From NCBI RefSeq assembly GCF_004795915.1, contig NZ_CP039253.1, positions 1,922,001-1,986,000 of the forward strand: a DNA stretch of 64,000 bases, in the 5' to 3' direction. A program made the translations under genes and the position numbers. How positions within the stretch are numbered: the first letter of the stretch is position 1; every line of letters starts with the position of its first letter. Positions 17,636 to 27,425 of the stretch are shown here, piece after piece. Origin of the DNA: Rhodococcus sp. PAMC28707 (GTDB lineage: Bacteria; Actinomycetota; Actinomycetes; Mycobacteriales; Mycobacteriaceae). The notes under the pieces are model-generated. The model was given only the letters and a program-made list of their open reading frames with translations, searched no databases and was not told where the DNA came from.

Positions 17636-17957
17636 GGATGTTCATGCCTCTTCGACATAGTGGGGTCAACGCTTATACGCGCTGGTCGACGGGCACATCG
17701 CCCGACGTTCATGGATATGTCTACGCCGACAAAACCACCCCGCCGAAGATCCTTACGGTTCCTTTATGCCTCCACCGACAGTCATGACGCGAAAGTGACG
17801 AGCTCACGCGGTTCTGTGTCGTGGCTCGCTAGCGGTACCACGCCCACACGGTCACCTGACCTGCAGAAAAACCCCATCGGAGGTTTCTGACATGGGACAT
17901 TATGGGAGCAGATAGAGCAGACGATCGCGCGTTCGAACCACACAAGGAGACTGAGCC
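17636..17957. other. Divergent promoter region between the kdp operon and the SUOX-like gene
   Basis: This 322-base region has no convincing gene. It should hold the kdp promoter. A candidate KdpE site is a pair of TCCTT repeats 10 bases apart at 17750-17765, the spacing expected for OmpR-type regulators, but this is tentative. AAGGAGA at 17943-17949 is the ribosome site of the molybdoenzyme gene. I see no riboswitch-like structure. Confidence 0.4.
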
Positions 17958-19037
17958 ATGACCGAAGCCCGTGATCTCGAGGCGGCGCGCGCCGCGTTGG
18001 TGATGATCAACCCCGCGCCCTACAACGCCGAGGCGCCGCCAGCGGCGCTCACTGGCAAGATCACTCCCACCGAGCTCCACTACGTGCGAAGCAACTTCGC
18101 GTTGCCCGTTCACGACGGCACTGTGGAGATCGGTGGCGCGGTAAGCCATCCGACCGTCCTGACCCTCGACGATCTGCGCGCGATGCCGGCACACGAACAC
18201 ACCGTCACGCTGGAATGTGCAGGCAACGGCCGCCTGGAGATGAGGCCGCTACCGACCGGTGAGCCCTGGGGTGACTACGCCGTCTCCACGGCACGATGGA
18301 AAGGCGCGCTCCTTCACGAGATATTGGCGAGGGTCGAGCCATCGGCGCAGGGAGTCGAAATCCTTGCCCAGGGTGCCGACCACGGGCCTTACCATCTCGA
18401 GGCGGTCCTTCCCGACACCGATCAGGACGACATCACCTTCACGCGGTCCCTCCCACTCTCGGATGCCACCGACCCGGAGTCGGGAATCCTCATCGCCTAC
18501 GAAATGAACGGTGAGCCTCTGAGGCCCGACCACGGCGCACCGTTTCGGTTGATCGTTCCCCACTGGTACGCGGTTGCGTCGGTGAAATGGCTCAAGCGGA
18601 TCGACGTGCTCACCGAGCCCTACACCGGCGAATTCCAGACCGGCCACTACATGTACGAGTGGCCGGACCGACCGCACGAAGCGGTAACCCTGATGCACCC
18701 ACGAGCCCGGATCACAGACCCGACGCCGGGCTCGATCATCGGCCGCGGGCCCTACACAGTCCGGGGCAAGGCATGGTCGGGCACAGGCCCCATCGCGCGC
18801 GTCGATGTCAGCCTCACCGGAGAAGGTGATTGGCTTCCGGCCCAGCTGGAACCGACCTCGAGTGGATACCACTGGCAGGACTGGAGCTTTACCTGGGACA
18901 CGAACGACATCGGGAGACACACGCTGAGAGTCAGAGCGACCGACGCCGCCGGAAACGTACAACCCGACGTTCCGCGGTGGAACCGGTTGGGCTACGGAAA
19001 CAACGCCATCGAAGTCATCTACGTCGATCGCCGATGA
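17958..19037 (+). CDS. Sulfite oxidase-type molybdopterin oxidoreductase
   Basis: The 359-residue protein has the Oxidored_molyb domain followed by the Mo-co dimerisation domain (from about residue 240, ARITDPTPGSIIGRGPYTVRG). The molybdenum-ligand cysteine is Cys87 in LECAGNGR. No heme or signal peptide is evident, so it is probably cytoplasmic. The family oxidises sulfite or reduces other oxo-anions; the substrate here is not evident. A strong ribosome site (AAGGAGA) precedes the ATG at 17958. It seems to be monocistronic. Confidence 0.9.
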   Translation: MTEARDLEAARAALVMINPAPYNAEAPPAALTGKITPTELHYVRSNFALPVHDGTVEIGGAVSHPTVLTLDDLRAMPAHEHTVTLECAGNGRLEMRPLPTGEPWGDYAVSTARWKGALLHEILARVEPSAQGVEILAQGADHGPYHLEAVLPDTDQDDITFTRSLPLSDATDPESGILIAYEMNGEPLRPDHGAPFRLIVPHWYAVASVKWLKRIDVLTEPYTGEFQTGHYMYEWPDRPHEAVTLMHPRARITDPTPGSIIGRGPYTVRGKAWSGTGPIARVDVSLTGEGDWLPAQLEPTSSGYHWQDWSFTWDTNDIGRHTLRVRATDAAGNVQPDVPRWNRLGYGNNAIEVIYVDRR

Positions 19038-19066
19038 CCGCCTGAGACGTCATGTGGCGTTGCGCC

Positions 19067-20092
19067 TCAGTGCCGGAGTCGGAGTCGGAGTCGGAGTCGG
19101 AGTCGGAGTCGGAGTCGAAGGATCGCCGCCGCGGTCCCGGCAACAGTCCGATCGCCGTCGCGGGTCAACTCGGCGAGTAGGTCCCGCGCCCGGGCTCCCG
19201 GAATCTCGGCGAGCGCCTGAGTAATTCGCAAACGGATCGAGGCATCGACCGTAGCGTCGAGCTTGTCCTGCATCGCTCGGATGATGTCTTCGGAAATGGT
19301 CGGGTCGTCGGCCAACAATCCCAGCACCTCGGCAGCCTCGACGTCGGACCGTCCCTCGATCACTATCCGGAGAAGGGCAGGAACAGCCTCGGCGACGCGC
19401 CGCATGCCGATGGCCAACGCAGCCCGGTCTCGCACGGCGACATCACAATCGGTGAGTGCAGTCTTCAGCAGCGCCGTTGCTTCAGTGGTGGGTATCTCCG
19501 CGATTGCGGCGGCTGCACGGCGCCGAACCTTGACCGACTCCGACGCCAGACCGCCGGCCAAAGCCGCCAACCCCTCACCTGCTCCCCTCGCGAGCGACCA
19601 CCGCAGTGCTCCAGCTACATTCGGGTCATCCTCCGACAGGGCAGCCTCGACGAGCGCATCGACGGGAAGCGGCGTGCGCTCGTGCTGGGCCAACACCGCT
19701 TGCTGACGGCGGGCGCCCGATTCCGATTCGAGCTCACGTAGCAACGCGATGGTGCCCATGACGTCACCCCACTGCGAAGTCGTGTCGACCCTTTCGAGCT
19801 TTCTGAGAAGTTCCTCTTCTGCAGCGATCCGCGTCTTCGTGTGCTCGATGAGCGCCCCCACCAATTCGGCGGGCGCGAAGTCCGGCTCATCGAGTGCACG
19901 CTTGGCATCGCTGAGAGACAACCCCAACGTTCTGAGGCACTCGACCTGGAAGAGGCGACGAATGTCGGCGGTGGCGTATTCGCGATATCCACCGGAAGTG
20001 CGGGCCGTCGGCTGCACCAGACCGATGGCGTCGTAGTGACGCAGCATGCGGGTGCTGACTCCCGAACGCCGGGACACTTCACCTATCAACAT
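19067..20092 (-). CDS. MerR-family regulator fused to HEAT repeats, with (Leu-Arg)n C-terminus
   Basis: The first 70 residues are a MerR winged helix (GEVSRRSGVSTRMLRHYDAIGL) followed by a coiled-coil dimer helix. The remainder (about 130-330) is a run of HEAT-like helical repeats, such as SVKVRRRAAAAIAEIPTTEA and DVAVRDRAALAIGM. The last residues are seven Leu-Arg dipeptides encoded by a hexanucleotide repeat. The HEAT part may bind a partner rather than a small effector. It lies 16 bases after a frameshifted HEAT gene, so the two probably form an operon. Confidence 0.82.
   Translation of the reverse strand: MLIGEVSRRSGVSTRMLRHYDAIGLVQPTARTSGGYREYATADIRRLFQVECLRTLGLSLSDAKRALDEPDFAPAELVGALIEHTKTRIAAEEELLRKLERVDTTSQWGDVMGTIALLRELESESGARRQQAVLAQHERTPLPVDALVEAALSEDDPNVAGALRWSLARGAGEGLAALAGGLASESVKVRRRAAAAIAEIPTTEATALLKTALTDCDVAVRDRAALAIGMRRVAEAVPALLRIVIEGRSDVEAAEVLGLLADDPTISEDIIRAMQDKLDATVDASIRLRITQALAEIPGARARDLLAELTRDGDRTVAGTAAAILRLRLRLRLRLRLRLRH
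19075..19116. repeat. Hexanucleotide tandem repeat (GGAGTC)x7
   Basis: Seven uninterrupted copies of GGAGTC lie inside the 3' end of the MerR-HEAT gene. On the coding strand they read CTC CGA, giving alternating Leu and Arg. Because the unit is six bases, copy-number change lengthens or shortens the tail without shifting frame. Confidence 0.92.
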
Positions 20093-20108
20093 CTTTCACG
20101 CCTCCCGC

Positions 20109-20760
20109 CTATGAATCCGGTCCAGTCACCGCGACACGCTTGGCCATCTCGACGAAAAGGGTGAAACTACTCTCGGGGTCGTTCACCAGCCTTTCCGTCG
20201 CCGCCGCATGAGCGCGGACACGTGGATCACGGCTCGCTCCAGCGGCATGCAGAGCCGGCGACGCGTCCGACCCCAGCGCTGCCAACGCGCGGCCCAGGCT
20301 GAGCTGCATATCATGGTCACCCCGTCCGAGCGCCGCGACCAAGTCGGCCGCGAGCTCACCCTCGGCGCCCGACGGGACGAGGACCACGGCGGCTCGCCAA
20401 GCGCTGAGCGCAACCTCGTCGTGCGCGTCGTGCAGCAGTGCCGATACGGCCGGCCATGCCGTCCGATCACCGATCTTGGACAGAGTGTGCAGTGCTTGGC
20501 TACGAGCCTGCGCCGTGGCCGAGGACAGCGCCTCGAGCAACCTCGGGACCGTGATCTCCGACGGAAGTCGGCACAAAGCCCACGTCAGCATGTCCCGAAC
20601 GAAGAAGTCCGGTTCGACGGCACACCGCGCCAGCAAAGCCTGAGCCAGGATCACCGAGCGTTCCGGCCGAGAGGGCCGCCCGCAGTCGCGTCGAGGAATT
20701 GGTAGCGGCAAGAGCGTCGAGCAGGCGAGTATGCGGCTCGCCCTGGTTGGTCGTGTTCAC
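20109..20760 (-). pseudogene. HEAT-repeat protein with an internal frameshift
   Basis: Two frames together encode one HEAT-repeat protein. The N-terminal part starts at GTG 20760, eight bases after AAGGAGGT, and reads VNTTNQGEPHTRLLDALAAT to GTLGDP. The conserved continuation (LARCAVEPDFFVRDMLTWAL to the stop at 20109) is in another frame. The switch falls near 20650-20660. The C-terminal frame has its own possible start near 20711 but lacks a ribosome site. Either a real inactivation or a sequencing error explains this. The gene precedes the MerR-HEAT regulator by 16 bases. Confidence 0.75.
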
Positions 20761-20860
20761 GACAGCCACCTCCTTCACTCGACTACTCCACTCCTTGTCA
20801 CAGTGTCAGGGTCAAGCGACGAAGTCACTCGATCAACTGGCAACGGTGCATAATTGGCCG

Positions 20861-21346
20861 ATGAATCCCACCGGAATCCTCCGTCGGGCGGCCGACGGTA
20901 TCGATCTCGAGTTGACCCGAGCGATTGCAGCCTCCCGAGAGGACGTCTGGCCATCGCTCACCGAATCCGACCGCACGGCACTATGGTTCGGCCCATGGAA
21001 ACGATTGCCAAAGAACATGATTCGTGTTCAGATGGCTTTCGAGGAAGGTGCACCCTGGTCCGAGATGCGCATCGACGCCTGCGAGGCGCCGTCGCGACTG
21101 GCGGTCTCGATGATCCACGATGCCGGAAGCTGGAGCATGGAAGTGCTCCTGACCGAGTCCCAAGGCACCACATTCGTGACGCTGATCCAACATCTGAGCG
21201 ACACCGAAGGGATCGGCGAAATAGGTCCCGGATGGGAGTACTACCTCGACATGCTCGTCAACTCTCGAAACGAGGAGCCACTTCCGAGTTTCGACGACTA
21301 TTACCCTGCCCAGGCGGAGTACTACTCCTCACTATCGCCCCGCTAG
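20861..21346 (+). CDS. SRPBCC/AHSA1-like protein
   Basis: The 161-residue product starts at ATG 20861 and shows the START-like fold of AHSA1/SRPBCC proteins. It has an opening strand LELTRAIAASREDVWPSLTE, alternating strands such as SRLAVSMIHDAGSWSMEVLLTES, and a C-terminal helix GPGWEYYLDMLVNS. Such proteins bind hydrophobic ligands or assist aromatic or stress pathways. No ligand is evident. The stop overlaps that of the converging NDH-2-like gene by 4 bases. Confidence 0.8.
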   Translation: MNPTGILRRAADGIDLELTRAIAASREDVWPSLTESDRTALWFGPWKRLPKNMIRVQMAFEEGAPWSEMRIDACEAPSRLAVSMIHDAGSWSMEVLLTESQGTTFVTLIQHLSDTEGIGEIGPGWEYYLDMLVNSRNEEPLPSFDDYYPAQAEYYSSLSPR

Positions 21347-22659
21347 CGGTAGGGCCTGCGCGCAGTTTCCGGGTCGCCGAAGGTGATCGCTCGCTCGCGG
21401 CGAGAACCGGTCGCCAGAGTTGCAGCCCAGTTGATAAGCGTGCCGACGCGATTGCGGGCCCCCGAGAGAAACGCGATGTGGATGACTCCCCAGGACACCC
21501 AGCCGAGGAACCCGGACATCCGCAGCGGTCCGGCCTGAACGAGCGCGTGCCCGCGGGAGATGTAGGCCGCGGTGCCGAAGTCTCGGTAGCGGAACGCCTG
21601 TCGTGAGGCAGTCGGGTCGCTCGAATCGGTGGCGATGAGCGAACCGACGTGACGCCCACCCTGCATGGCGACCTCGGCGACGCCCGCCAGATCCTGATAG
21701 GACATCAAGTCGCCGACGACCCACACGTTGCGGTGGCCCGGCACCGATAGATCCGACTCGACAGCAATTCGTCCCGATCGGTCCTGCTCGACACCGAGAG
21801 CCTCCGCCAGTTGCCGAGCAAACGGAACTGCTTCGACGCCCGCCGTCCACAGCACGGTTCGAGTGTCGTAACGAGTGACCGTCTTCGGCTCCGCCTTCGA
21901 CGTGGTTTCGACGTCGGTGCCGGTGACATCGGTGACGTGCACACCCAAGTGCGTTTCGACGCCGACGGTATCCAGGGTTTTCTGCGCCGCAGCGGACAAC
22001 TTCCTGTCGAACGAGGGCAGGACTCGATCGTCACCGTGCAGTAGCAGCACCCGCGCTTCACCTGGGTCGATGGACCTGAACTCGTCAGCCAACGCCCTGG
22101 TTGCCAGTTCGCGGATCTGTCCGGCCAGCTCCACGCCCGTCGGCCCCCCGCCCGCGACGGCGAACGTCAACCACGGCCGCCGTTCCTCTGCGGTGGACAA
22201 TGCTTCCGCCATCTCGAATGCCGCAATCAGCTTACGGCGGACGGTCAAAGCGTCGTCGAGCGTCTTCATGCCCGGCGCGTGCTGGATGTACTCGTCGTGC
22301 CCGTGATACGACTGCTGCATACCGGCAGCCACCACGAGATAGTCGTAAGCGAACTCGTAAGTCGAACCGTCGAATCTGCTCGCGGTCACCACCCGCGCCC
22401 CGGGATCGACTGTGGTTGCCTCACCGAGTGCGACGTGAGCATTCTTCTGCCTGCGCAGCAGGTGCCGGAGTGGACTCGAAATGGATCCTTCGGACACCAA
22501 TCCCGTCGCACACTGGTAGAGCAGGGGTTGAAAGACATGAGACGTACCGCGCTCCAGCACGGTGACGTCGACGTCACTGCGACGTAATGCTCGGGCGGCG
22601 TAAAGACCACCGAAGCCGCCGCCGACTATCAACACTCGAGGCCGACTCTGCGTGGTCAT
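21343..22659 (-). CDS. NDH-2-like NAD(P)H:quinone oxidoreductase (FAD dependent)
   Basis: The 438-residue flavoprotein starts at ATG 22659, which puts the first dinucleotide motif GGGFGGLYAARAL near the N-terminus. A second motif, AGGGPTGVELAGQ, binds NAD(P)H. WVVGDLMSY and a C-terminal hydrophobic segment (SGFLGWVSWGVIHIAFL) match type II NADH dehydrogenases, which pass electrons to menaquinone without pumping protons. It is probably a peripheral membrane protein. An alternative is another pyridine nucleotide-disulfide oxidoreductase; the quinone role is inferred. Confidence 0.88.
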   Translation of the reverse strand: MTTQSRPRVLIVGGGFGGLYAARALRRSDVDVTVLERGTSHVFQPLLYQCATGLVSEGSISSPLRHLLRRQKNAHVALGEATTVDPGARVVTASRFDGSTYEFAYDYLVVAAGMQQSYHGHDEYIQHAPGMKTLDDALTVRRKLIAAFEMAEALSTAEERRPWLTFAVAGGGPTGVELAGQIRELATRALADEFRSIDPGEARVLLLHGDDRVLPSFDRKLSAAAQKTLDTVGVETHLGVHVTDVTGTDVETTSKAEPKTVTRYDTRTVLWTAGVEAVPFARQLAEALGVEQDRSGRIAVESDLSVPGHRNVWVVGDLMSYQDLAGVAEVAMQGGRHVGSLIATDSSDPTASRQAFRYRDFGTAAYISRGHALVQAGPLRMSGFLGWVSWGVIHIAFLSGARNRVGTLINWAATLATGSRRERAITFGDPETARRPYR

Positions 22660-23174
22660 GAAGCAGGATCGCGGTGAGCAGGGTTTTGCGCAGACGATGT
22701 CATGGGCATGGCTGGTTCTCCTTGCGAAGTTTTCGGCGGTCCAGTTATCGAAGATAGACCGGAGCATGGGGGCAGACCGGACACTCGAAAAAATCTATGG
22801 TCGCTGGGGTAGACATTGTGGTTTCAGTGGTTTACAGTAATTCTCGTACACGAAAGAAGAGATCGAAAGGCGCGGGAGAGGACGAACTACCCGCGAGAAG
22901 ACCGGCGGTTCGAGTTTTTTTACGTCACCGCCGACGCAGGTGCAGTACAAGCAGGGTTAGTTGGTAATTGGAAGAAGGGAGGAGTTGCATCGTCAGTTCG
23001 CCCATGCTCTTGTTTTTCGGGCGGACACCGCAAATGTCATCAGGCAAGTGGAAATAGATGGTAGTAATTCCCCACCAGGGCCCCGGTGCGATCGTGCACC
23101 GGGGCCCTTCGTCTTCCGAGCACCAAGATGGCTTACGCACACTTCGGATCTGCGTGCTCAGCGGTGGAAGCGAC
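22660..23174. other. Intergenic stretch with one hairpin
   Basis: This stretch of about 515 bases carries no frame with recognisable protein content or a convincing ribosome site on either strand. Its local base composition is less GC-rich around 22770-22930. The only clear structure is the hairpin at 23077-23108. It may hold the promoter of the NDH-2-like gene or an unrecognised small RNA. Confidence 0.4.
23077..23108. terminator. GC-rich hairpin, probable terminator
   Basis: Arms 23077-23089 and 23096-23108 are perfect 13-bp complements (core GGGCCCCGGTGC) around a 6-base loop. The hairpin lies 67 bases past the stop of the small MerR gene and is the right orientation for its termination. 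It has only a short T-rich flank. Confidence 0.7.
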
Positions 23175-23540
23175 TCATATCTCGGTGGCGGATGATTCGT
23201 CCGAACCGTCGATGACTTCCTGAAGATGGGCATTGGTGCGGTGAGCTGCCGCAAGCTGATCTTCGAGGACGACGATGCGGCACGCGGCATCGAGCGCAGT
23301 GCCCTGATCGAGCAGATCACGGACCCTCGACGCAATCCTGAGTTGGAAGCGAGAGTATCGCCGGTGACCGCCGTCGGATCTATGAGGAATCAACAGGTTG
23401 GCCTCGTCGAGGCTGCGTAGAAATCCGGGAGTCGCATTCAACATCTGTGCGGCGGTGCCGATGTTGTACGCCGGGTAGTGCTGATCGTCGAACTTGTCGC
23501 CTGCCGACGTTTCGTTCACATCGCTATTGCTTTGGTTCAC
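23175..23540 (-). CDS. Small MerR-type HTH protein
   Basis: From the GTG at 23540 (GGAAGG upstream) the product is 121 residues. The MerR winged helix is visible (YNIGTAAQMLNATPGFLRSLDEANLLIPHRSDGGHRRYSRF), with a following helix (VLEDQLAAAHRTNAHLQEVI) that probably dimerises. There is no effector-binding domain and no cysteine, so metal sensing is unlikely. It resembles HspR-like or accessory MerR proteins. No obvious target is adjacent except NhaA, whose gene reads the same way more than 200 bases upstream. Confidence 0.75.
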   Translation of the reverse strand: MNQSNSDVNETSAGDKFDDQHYPAYNIGTAAQMLNATPGFLRSLDEANLLIPHRSDGGHRRYSRFQLRIASRVRDLLDQGTALDAACRIVVLEDQLAAAHRTNAHLQEVIDGSDESSATEI

Positions 23541-23758
23541 AACACCTTCCGGATGAGCTCGTTGATGGGGCCGGTACATGGAGACCGCCACACACGAGCA
23601 ACACCATCATGGCGCCACGCTTGGTCCATTCACCTGAAACGACACCAGCGTCACACGCCCCAAGGGTCGAATCAGTGGAATAATACCGTTCACGCTGCAA
23701 CGATGTCTACCTTGGCCACAGGAGATTTACCAGTAGGAGTTGCGATCACACGTCCCGA

Positions 23759-25081
23759 TCAGTTGTCACGACCAACTGTGTCCGATTGATAGACGTCGGG
23801 GATACCGTCGTTGTCGTTGTCGCAGGTCTCTTCCTCGTAAATCCGCTTGTACACCTTGTTTCGAATGCGCAAAAGCGCCGAAGCGAGCAGTGCTGCCAGG
23901 ATCGATCCAGCCAAAACGCCGATCTTGACGTGATCATCACGTTCGGTGCCTGGCCCGAAGGCGAGGTCACCGATCAGCAACGAGACCGTGAACCCGATCC
24001 CGGCGAGTATCGAGATACCCAGGATGTCGATCCACTGGACAGACTTGTCGAGTGATGCACGCGTAAATTTCGACAGCAGGAACGTCGTTCCGAAGATGCC
24101 GATAGTTTTACCCAACACCAACCCGAAGATGATGCCCAGCGCAATTGGATCGCTCAGCGCGCTGGTCAAACCGCTGAAGCCTCCAACGGTGACTCCCGCG
24201 GCGCAAAATGCGAAGACGGGTATGGCCACTCCAGCGGACAGCGGACGGATTCGGTGCTCGAAATATTCGGCCAGACCGGGGCCGGCATCCGGGCCGCCGC
24301 GTGCGCGACTGCGCACCACCGGGACAGCGAACCCCAGAAGGACGCCTGCCACGGTGGCGTGGATTCCCGATTCATGCACCATCGCCCAAGTGATCACCGC
24401 GAGTGGGATGAGAATCCACCACGCCCGGACCCGTTTCTGAACCGCGAAAGTGAACAACGCCAGCGGAATCAATGCCAAGCCGAGTGCAATGAAATTGACA
24501 TCGTCGGTATAGAAGACCGCAATCACGGTGATCGCAAGAAGATCGTCGACCACAGCGAGGGTGAGCAGAAATGTTCGTAGCGCAGTGGGCAGATGCGTAC
24601 CGATTACGGCGAGGATCGCGACCGCAAACGCGATATCTGTAGCGGTGGGAATCGCCCAACCCTGCAGTGCGCCACCACCGGTATTGCGGTTGAAGGCGAC
24701 GAAAATAATGATCGGAACGATCATGCCACCCAACGCGGCAGCGATGGGCAATGCCGCGCGCCGAGGGTCGCGAAGGTCACCGGCAACGAATTCGCGCTTG
24801 AGTTCCAGACCGACGACGAAGAAGAAGATCGCGAGCAGACCGTCGGCCGCCCAAGTCGACAGTGTCAGATCCAGATGTATCGCGGAGGGCCCGACCTTCA
24901 CGTTCATCAATGATTCGTAACCGTCAGCCCACGGCGAGTTTGCCCACGCCAACGCCGCAACTGCGGCGATGAGCAGCAAGACGCCGCCGACGGTTTCCTT
25001 GCGCAGAATCGCGGCGACACGGTCCGCTTCGGACCAGGATCCGCGGGAGAACAACGGCAGCCGTTGCGAGTTCGACGACAT
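23759..25081 (-). CDS. nhaA: NhaA Na+/H+ antiporter with a C-terminal DxDxDG loop
   Basis: The 440-residue protein, starting at ATG 25081, has the NhaA fold with about twelve helices. The transport motif AVVDDLLAI carries the Asp pair that binds sodium and protons. It exchanges external protons for internal sodium or lithium. The tail after the last helix is unusual: [15 protein letters not shown] resembles a calcium-binding DxDxDGxxD loop as in thrombospondin type 3 repeats. Start upstream at 25171 is possible but lacks homology. The BCCT carrier is divergent. Confidence 0.93.
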   Translation of the reverse strand: MSSNSQRLPLFSRGSWSEADRVAAILRKETVGGVLLLIAAVAALAWANSPWADGYESLMNVKVGPSAIHLDLTLSTWAADGLLAIFFFVVGLELKREFVAGDLRDPRRAALPIAAALGGMIVPIIIFVAFNRNTGGGALQGWAIPTATDIAFAVAILAVIGTHLPTALRTFLLTLAVVDDLLAITVIAVFYTDDVNFIALGLALIPLALFTFAVQKRVRAWWILIPLAVITWAMVHESGIHATVAGVLLGFAVPVVRSRARGGPDAGPGLAEYFEHRIRPLSAGVAIPVFAFCAAGVTVGGFSGLTSALSDPIALGIIFGLVLGKTIGIFGTTFLLSKFTRASLDKSVQWIDILGISILAGIGFTVSLLIGDLAFGPGTERDDHVKIGVLAGSILAALLASALLRIRNKVYKRIYEEETCDNDNDGIPDVYQSDTVGRDN

Positions 25082-25449
25082 ATGTGGCGAGCCTTTCGTT
25101 GAGCGTCCGCAGCCACCGTAACGACGCTCTACTGACGGGACGTCCGGCTGAATCGGCAAGCATTTGAGCATGGTCGGACCATGCCGACCAGACTTCCCGG
25201 CGCACCGAGGGCCAGTTTATCGGTTACTTCGACCGAACGACAATCGAACAGATGCAATCGCCACTCACGGCAGGTTGGCGCGGCGTCGGATACCGTCCCG
25301 TCGGTTCATCGCACTGCTGCAGATCTATTGCTCGACCGCACACGAGACCCTTGGATTTGGTGGGGGTTCACCGGTCGCATTACCGTAAGTTGGAATCGAT
25401 ATTACTTTTTCTACATATCCATCAAGCAATGCAAGGGATCTTCCTCGAT
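25082..25449. other. Divergent promoter region of nhaA and the BCCT carrier
   Basis: The 368 bases between the two transporters contain no supported gene. The last 70 bases are strikingly AT-rich for this genome (TTACCGTAAG, then ATATTACTTTTTC), consistent with a promoter for the carrier. I found no clear palindrome. Confidence 0.4.
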
Positions 25450-27351
25450 ATGAATTCTGTGATCACGGCATGGCGCGGCCTACGCAAACCGGTATTCATA
25501 CCGGCCTCACTGATAATTTTCGCAATGATCATCTTCTCGGTGGTCTTCGCCAGTACCGCCTCCGATGCGTTCGAATCCCTCAACACTGCAATTACCAACG
25601 GTGTCGGCTGGTGGTACATCCTCAGTGCCACCGGATTCGTCTTGTTCGCCCTGTATTGCGGCATCAGCCGAATCGGCAACATCCGCCTCGGACGCGACGA
25701 CGAGAAGCCCGAGTTCGGTGTCCTCTCCTGGTTCGCCATGCTCTTCAGCGCCGGGATGGGCATCGGTCTGGTGTTCTACGGCGTCGCGGAGCCTCTCTCG
25801 CACTACGTCAATCCGCCGGAAGCCGGACGAATCGAAGGTTCCACCGACGGTGCCGCGAACCAGGCCATGGAACTCACGCTGTACCACTGGGGTTTGCATG
25901 CGTGGGCGATCTACGTGGTCGTCGGACTGGGCCTCGCCTATATGACATACCGCAAGGGTCGCCCGCTCTCCGTTCGATGGCTCCTGGAGCCCTTGCTCGG
26001 TCGTAAGCGCATCGAAGGCACCATCGGCCACGTCATCGATGTCATTGCAATCGTCGGGACCATGTTCGGTGTCGCGACCTCCCTCGGTTTCGGCGTCCAG
26101 CAGATTTCGGCGGGACTCGAGTACCTCGGCTGGATCGAGAGCAGTAACTGGCTCACGATAATCCTCATCGCAGCCGTCACCGGACTGGCAACGTTCTCCG
26201 TCGTCTCCGGAGTGTCGAAGGGCCTCAAATGGCTCTCCAACATCAACATGGTGCTCGCTGCGAGCCTGGCAGTGTTCGTTTTGATTCTCGGACCCACGCT
26301 GTTCTTGATGCAATCCTGGGTACAGAACCTCGGCGGCTACGTCCAAGCCCTACCGGAGTTGATGCTGCGCACCTCCCCATTCGCCGACGATGGCTGGGCG
26401 GGCGCGTGGACCATCTTCTACTGGGGCTGGTGGATGAGCTGGGCACCGTTCGTGGGCATGTTCATCGCGCGTATTTCGCGTGGCCGCACCATCCGCCAGT
26501 TCGTGTTCGGCGTGCTGCTGGCGCCGACCATCATCGGCTCGCTGTGGTTCACCATCTTCGGTGATGCCGGCATCCTGCGTCAGCGCAACGACCAGGACAT
26601 GCTGACTGCCGCCGGTGAGGTCGACACCAACACCACGCTGTTCCACCTCCTCGACGGATTCCCTCTCGCCACGGTCACGAGCGTTCTCGCAATTTTGGTG
26701 GTGGTGTTCTTCTTCGTCACCTCCTCGGACTCGGGGTCCTTGGTGATCGACATCCTTTCGACCGGTGGCGATCTCGACACCCCGAAGATCACCCGGGTGT
26801 ACTGGGCAGTTCTCGAGGGCGTCGCGGCGGCAGTCCTGCTCCTGGTCGGCGGCTCCGGTTCACTGACCGCTCTGCAAACAGCGTCGATCGCGACTGCAGT
26901 TCCGTTCTCGATAGTCCTGGTTCTTGCGTGTATCTCGATGCTCAAGGCCTTCCACTACGACGTCGCCACCACCCCCAGCTACGTCCGAATCACCGCGACG
27001 GGCGAGGCGTCCAATGGCGCGTTGGTGACAGCGGGCAGCGAGTCCGCCGGTCCAGTACGCCGCAAGCGTGGTGCGGGAATCTCCTCGACCTTCTCCGGTC
27101 TCGCGCCGTCTCGGGAGAATCTCACTACACCGAGCGCGGGGCATGTAGTCGTCGCTGTCCACCAGCTTTCGTCCGACCAGATCGGAATCCACCCGGACAC
27201 CGGTGCCGTCGAGTACTCACCCGGCGAGGCGCGACGCGATCCACTCGGTGGAGAGGTGTTCGACTCTCAGGAGTTCGTCGACTCCGCGGAAGGCCATGCG
27301 CAGAAGGCAGAGGGACAAGTGCAGACTCAGTCTTCCGACCGATCTGACTAG
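25450..27351 (+). CDS. BCCT-family betaine/choline/carnitine transporter
   Basis: From ATG 25450 (AAGGGA upstream) the product is 633 residues with about twelve membrane helices. The signatures GMGIGLVFYGVAEPL and the tryptophan-rich GWWMSWAPFVGMFIARISRG are diagnostic. BCCT carriers import compatible solutes, usually with sodium. A long C-terminal cytoplasmic tail (about 115 residues, acidic and Gln/Ser rich at the end) is typical of osmo-regulated members such as BetP. Its neighbour NhaA exports sodium, so the pair fits osmotic and salt adaptation. Confidence 0.92.
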   Translation: MNSVITAWRGLRKPVFIPASLIIFAMIIFSVVFASTASDAFESLNTAITNGVGWWYILSATGFVLFALYCGISRIGNIRLGRDDEKPEFGVLSWFAMLFSAGMGIGLVFYGVAEPLSHYVNPPEAGRIEGSTDGAANQAMELTLYHWGLHAWAIYVVVGLGLAYMTYRKGRPLSVRWLLEPLLGRKRIEGTIGHVIDVIAIVGTMFGVATSLGFGVQQISAGLEYLGWIESSNWLTIILIAAVTGLATFSVVSGVSKGLKWLSNINMVLAASLAVFVLILGPTLFLMQSWVQNLGGYVQALPELMLRTSPFADDGWAGAWTIFYWGWWMSWAPFVGMFIARISRGRTIRQFVFGVLLAPTIIGSLWFTIFGDAGILRQRNDQDMLTAAGEVDTNTTLFHLLDGFPLATVTSVLAILVVVFFFVTSSDSGSLVIDILSTGGDLDTPKITRVYWAVLEGVAAAVLLLVGGSGSLTALQTASIATAVPFSIVLVLACISMLKAFHYDVATTPSYVRITATGEASNGALVTAGSESAGPVRRKRGAGISSTFSGLAPSRENLTTPSAGHVVVAVHQLSSDQIGIHPDTGAVEYSPGEARRDPLGGEVFDSQEFVDSAEGHAQKAEGQVQTQSSDRSD

Positions 27352-27425
27352 AAGTCATCTGCGTTCTTGTCGACAGTCGTGCCCGGATCGAGTACCTGAT
27401 CCGGGCACGACGCATATGTGAATCA

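Noticed and set aside
17636..17957. A c-di-AMP (ydaO) riboswitch ahead of the kdp operon
   Set aside because: I could not identify the conserved core pairings in this interval by eye.
19075..19116. CRISPR-like array
   Set aside because: The tract is a 6-base tandem repeat with no spacers, so it is a microsatellite.
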